Assembly (NCBI GenBank): GCA_026225055.1
Contig: JAMFSA010000191.1
Location: 47,419-111,418 of the forward strand
DNA length: 64,000 bases
DNA from: Mucilaginibacter xinganensis
Lineage (GTDB): Bacteria; Bacteroidota; Bacteroidia; Sphingobacteriales; Sphingobacteriaceae
Reading direction: 5' to 3'
The notes beneath the pieces are model-generated. The model did not search any database. It had not been told where the DNA came from and saw nothing but the letters and a program-made list of their open reading frames with translations. Position numbers and translations under genes: made by a program. The first letter of the stretch is position 1. Each line of letters opens with the position of its first letter. Below are positions 60,720-64,000 of this stretch, piece after piece.

Positions 60720-61032
60720 TTATTAATTTTTTATTCTCACTTTTATTCCGAGTTAGTCACCAATTATAACTTCTTAATTAAAAATGCAACAATGTATAAG
60801 ACCATGTTTTGGGATATTAATATTTCATAGCGCGGACTATTTAATTAAAATCAATTATCCATTTATAACCCACAAACCAATCAAACATTAAATGAAAAAG
60901 AATGAAGAAGATTCAACTTAATGTTGTAACAAGCAAAAGTTAGTATTTGGTAGCCCACTTATAAGTGCCGCTATCAGATAAACTGATAAAAACTCCTAAT
61001 CACTAAATGCAAATCCTATACACCAATTAATT

Positions 61033-64000
61033 ATGGAAAAACTTAAACTCATGAAATGCTGGAAAACAATGTTCATACTGTTATGTATGAGCTTAATTTC
61101 CGTGCCTGTTTTTGCTCAAAGCTCTACCGTTACCGGTAAAGTGGTTGATGAAAAAGGCGAAACAGTTATTGGCGCTACCGTGAAACTAAAATCACATCCA
61201 GGCGCTACCTCTACAGACCCGAATGGTAAATTCAGTATCAGCGTTCCTGCTGGTGAAAATACCCTGGTAATATCATTTATAGGGTATAATACACAGGAGG
61301 TACACATACCCCCCCAGAGCCGCAACTTAAAAATAACACTTACAGCCAATGCCAACAACCTGAATGAAGTTGTAGTTGTTGGTTATGGTACACAAAAGAA
61401 AAGAGATGTTACGGGCGCTATTGCAAGTATCAGCGAGGAAGCGCTTGCAGCAGTTCCGTCCGATAACGTTGTTGATCAGTTAAAAGGCAGGCTTGCCGGT
61501 GTTGATATTGTTAGCAATAGTACACAGCCCGGTGCCAGCAATCAGATCAGGATAAGGGGTGAGCGTTCATTAGGTGGAACGCAAAGCCAGGCTGATGCGC
61601 AAAACCAACCGTTGATAATTGTTGATGGTGTACCATTTATAGGTGGTACCATGAATGATATAAACCCGAATGATATTGCCAGTCTTGATGTTTTGAAAGA
61701 TGCATCAGCTACCGCGATTTATGGATCAAGAGCATCAGGCGGTGTGATTTTGATAAGTACTAAGAGGGGTAAGGCCGGAAAATCGGTTATGACCTATAAT
61801 GCCTATTACGGTATCAGTCATATTACCGACGAATATCCGGTATTCAGCGGTAACGAATATGCTGCTTTTAAAGCTGAGGCCGCCGCTGGTAATACGGTCA
61901 ATCCAGGAACAACCGCTTATGGCCTTACCACGGCTGAACAAACTGGCCTGGCCAATGGAACAAATACCAACTGGCAGAACCTGATCTTCAGAGCTGGGTA
62001 TACCACTGATCAGTTATTGGGCCTTACCGGTGGAAGTGAAGATACACAATATGGTTTAAGCGCTGGTTATCACAAGGACGAAGGTACCGTATATGGCCAA
62101 TCGTTTGAAAGGTATACTTTACGTACAACTATTGATCATAAAATAAGCAATCGTTTAAGGATAGGTTTAAATAGCCTTGAAAATGTAAGCAATACAAACG
62201 GGGGAAATTTATATCCCTTATATAATACGATCAGCCTTAGTCCGCTTACTTCACCTTATAATGCTGACGGCTCTGTAAACCTGTTGCCTTTAGCTGGCTC
62301 AATTGATGCGGCAAAGGTAAACCCGCTTACTATACGCAACCCTGTTATTCAAAATTTAAGCAGGAGGTTAAGCACATTTAACAGTTTGTATGGTGAGGTT
62401 CAAATTCTCGATGGCTTAAAATACCGCGCCAATGTTGGGTTAACCTATGGCCAAACACAAGGCAATAATTATTTGCCGGTGAGTAACTTATATAACACAG
62501 CAACAGCATCATCACAAACAAACGAGTCGGTAGCAAATGAACAGGATTATACTTATTTGATAGAAAACTTACTGACTTATGATAAAACATTCGGCAAACA
62601 TCATTTAACTTTTACGGGCTTATATAGCGTTGAAAAGGATCATAGCGATGGATCAACTTTTAACGGTGTTGGTTTACCGGCTGATTATATTCAGAGTTAC
62701 AACTTAAACCTTGCAAACTCGGTAAGCGCTTCAAACGGTACCTATTCCGAAAAAGGATTAATATCCTATATGGCTCGTGTAAATTATTCATTTAACGATC
62801 GTTATTTGTTAACGGCAACTGTAAGGCGCGATGGTTCATCTGTGCTTACTTCAGGCCATCAATACCTTACCTATCCTGCTTTTGCCTTAGGCTGGAATGC
62901 GGATAGAGAGGATTTTTTAAAGGATGTATCGTGGATCTCAACTCTTAAATTGAGAGCTGGTTATGGTGTAACATCAAACCAATCTGTTGCTCCATATTCT
63001 ACATTGGGCAACCTTACCATCAATGCCTATAACTTTGGTGCAAATGGCTATAATGGTTACCTGGTTACCAGCGTGCCTGCTAATTTGAAGTTCGAAACTA
63101 CGGACAACTTTAACCTTGGTTTGGATTTCAGCGTGCTCCATAACCGCATATCAGGTAGTATTGATGCTTATGACCAAAGAACAAACAACATTTTGCAAAC
63201 TATAAGCTTGCCGCCTAGTAATGGTGCGGGCTCAACATTGGTTAATGCCGGCAAAACAAAAGGTACAGGATTGGAAATAAGTTTAAGCAGTCTTAATATC
63301 AGAACACAAAGCGGCTTTACCTGGAATACCGATTTCAATATATCTTTTTATCGTGATGCCATTGTTGCACTGCATGATAACCTAAAAGAAGACGTGGGTA
63401 ACGGATGGTTTGTTGGTCAGCCGTTTAACGTAATTTATGATTATAAGAAAATTGGCATCTGGCAAACAAGCCAGGCTGCCGAAGCCGCCAAATATGGCGA
63501 AAAACCAGGACAGATAGAAGTTCAGGATGTTAATAATGATGGAAAAATAGATCAGAACGACCGTCAGATATTAGGTAGCTATCAACCTAAATTTGAAAGT
63601 GGTTTAACCAATCGTTTCTCATTTATGGGTATTGATGTTACATTTGTTGCCTTTGCACGTATAGGGCAAATGGTAGCAGTACCATACCTGGGAAGCGACA
63701 GCGGATCATCCGGCTATCCATTCTTTAACACAGGCCGCGTTAACCAGTACAAAGTTGATTACTGGACACCATCAAACCCAACCAACGCGTTCCCAAGGCC
63801 TGATGCAAGCGGTACATTCCTATATGCATCAACACTGCAATATCGTGATGGTTCATTTATAAAAATGCGCAGTATTAATGTAGGCTATACTATTCCTTCA
63901 GATTTATTGAAGAAAGCGGGTATATCATCATTAAGAGTTTATGCAACCTGTTCAAATCCATTCATTATCTGGTCGCCGCTTACTAAAAGTGGTTTAGGTA
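61033..64000 (+). CDS. SusC/RagA-family TonB-dependent receptor (3' end beyond window)
   Basis: The frame is open from ATG 61033 to the last base (about 989 codons), so the C-terminus is missing. MEKLKLMKCWKTMFILLCMSLISVPVFAQ is the signal peptide; an internal ATG at 61051 is an alternative start. A carboxypeptidase-regulatory-like domain (~33-110: VTGKVVDEKGETVIGATVKLK), the SusC box EVVVVGYGTQKKRDVTGA (~115-130) and a plug with IIVDGVPFIGGTMNDINPNDI follow. It opens a new locus whose SusD partner should lie just outside the window. It is separated from the first locus by a terminator and has its own operator-like palindromes. Confidence 0.95.
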   Translation, partial: MEKLKLMKCWKTMFILLCMSLISVPVFAQSSTVTGKVVDEKGETVIGATVKLKSHPGATSTDPNGKFSISVPAGENTLVISFIGYNTQEVHIPPQSRNLKITLTANANNLNEVVVVGYGTQKKRDVTGAIASISEEALAAVPSDNVVDQLKGRLAGVDIVSNSTQPGASNQIRIRGERSLGGTQSQADAQNQPLIIVDGVPFIGGTMNDINPNDIASLDVLKDASATAIYGSRASGGVILISTKRGKAGKSVMTYNAYYGISHITDEYPVFSGNEYAAFKAEAAAGNTVNPGTTAYGLTTAEQTGLANGTNTNWQNLIFRAGYTTDQLLGLTGGSEDTQYGLSAGYHKDEGTVYGQSFERYTLRTTIDHKISNRLRIGLNSLENVSNTNGGNLYPLYNTISLSPLTSPYNADGSVNLLPLAGSIDAAKVNPLTIRNPVIQNLSRRLSTFNSLYGEVQILDGLKYRANVGLTYGQTQGNNYLPVSNLYNTATASSQTNESVANEQDYTYLIENLLTYDKTFGKHHLTFTGLYSVEKDHSDGSTFNGVGLPADYIQSYNLNLANSVSASNGTYSEKGLISYMARVNYSFNDRYLLTATVRRDGSSVLTSGHQYLTYPAFALGWNADREDFLKDVSWISTLKLRAGYGVTSNQSVAPYSTLGNLTINAYNFGANGYNGYLVTSVPANLKFETTDNFNLGLDFSVLHNRISGSIDAYDQRTNNILQTISLPPSNGAGSTLVNAGKTKGTGLEISLSSLNIRTQSGFTWNTDFNISFYRDAIVALHDNLKEDVGNGWFVGQPFNVIYDYKKIGIWQTSQAAEAAKYGEKPGQIEVQDVNNDGKIDQNDRQILGSYQPKFESGLTNRFSFMGIDVTFVAFARIGQMVAVPYLGSDSGSSGYPFFNTGRVNQYKVDYWTPSNPTNAFPRPDASGTFLYASTLQYRDGSFIKMRSINVGYTIPSDLLKKAGISSLRVYATCSNPFIIWSPLTKSGLG

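Larger units (their letters stand above)
60112..61032. other. 921-bp AT-rich intergenic control region before the second susC
   Basis: Besides the terminator it holds two LacI-type palindromes (60412-60425 and 60706-60719). Only very short frames occur, such as a 9-codon ATG frame near 60893. No RNA gene is recognisable. The promoter of the following susC must lie here, but no convincing TAnnTTTG box was found. Confidence 0.65.

Noticed and set aside
60893..60922. Nine-codon frame starting ATGAAAAAGAATG before the second susC
   Set aside because: It is too short, has no ribosome site and no recognisable peptide; I treat it as chance in AT-rich sequence.

Overview
The window comes from a plant-polysaccharide-degrading member of the Bacteroidota, most likely the Sphingobacteriaceae (Mucilaginibacter/Pedobacter type). 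Support for this: SusC/SusD pairs, a hybrid two-component regulator, TAnnTTTG promoter boxes, few Shine-Dalgarno sequences and dense blocks of secreted glycoside hydrolases. I saw no rRNA, tRNA or CRISPR. Nearly all of the DNA is devoted to pectin and its side chains.

Region A (1-24042, + strand) is one tightly packed run of 12 genes, with most junctions overlapping or only a few bases apart. It encodes GH2 (cut by the window start), GH78, a sialidase-fold protein, an STN-esterase fusion, a GH141-like beta-helix enzyme, an exported rhamnose mutarotase-like protein, a Gfo/Idh/MocA oxidoreductase, an SSS transporter, a second GH78, a LacZ-type GH2, GH106 and GH127. This is a rhamnose-centred set, reminiscent of rhamnogalacturonan (RG-I or RG-II) side-chain breakdown.

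Region B (24049-42910, almost all - strand) is the galacturonan backbone and uronate catabolism regulon. One operon runs GH28, CE8, uxaB, uxaA, GH105, DUF5703. uxaC stands alone, followed by a LacI-type regulator. kduI and an SDR form a pair, and kdgK-eda-exuT form another operon. A divergent gene encodes an exported YhcH/DUF386 protein. Together they take pectin to galacturonate or unsaturated uronate, then to KDG, KDPG, pyruvate and glyceraldehyde-3-phosphate. Four near-identical 18-bp palindromes sit 41-42 bp upstream of the -7 boxes of these units, which suggests one LacI-family regulator, positioned like an activator.

Region C (43350-60111, + strand) is a classical polysaccharide utilisation locus. 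It holds a hybrid two-component sensor/AraC regulator, SusC, SusD, a GH5 with a ricin-type lectin domain, GH30, GH2 and GH35, which looks suited to galactan or arabinogalactan chains. Hairpins after SusD and after GH5 probably grade expression. A strong terminator follows GH35.

Region D (60112-64000) is a 0.9-kb AT-rich control region with two TGCAATCGATTGCA-type palindromes, then the start of a second SusC-type receptor that runs off the window.
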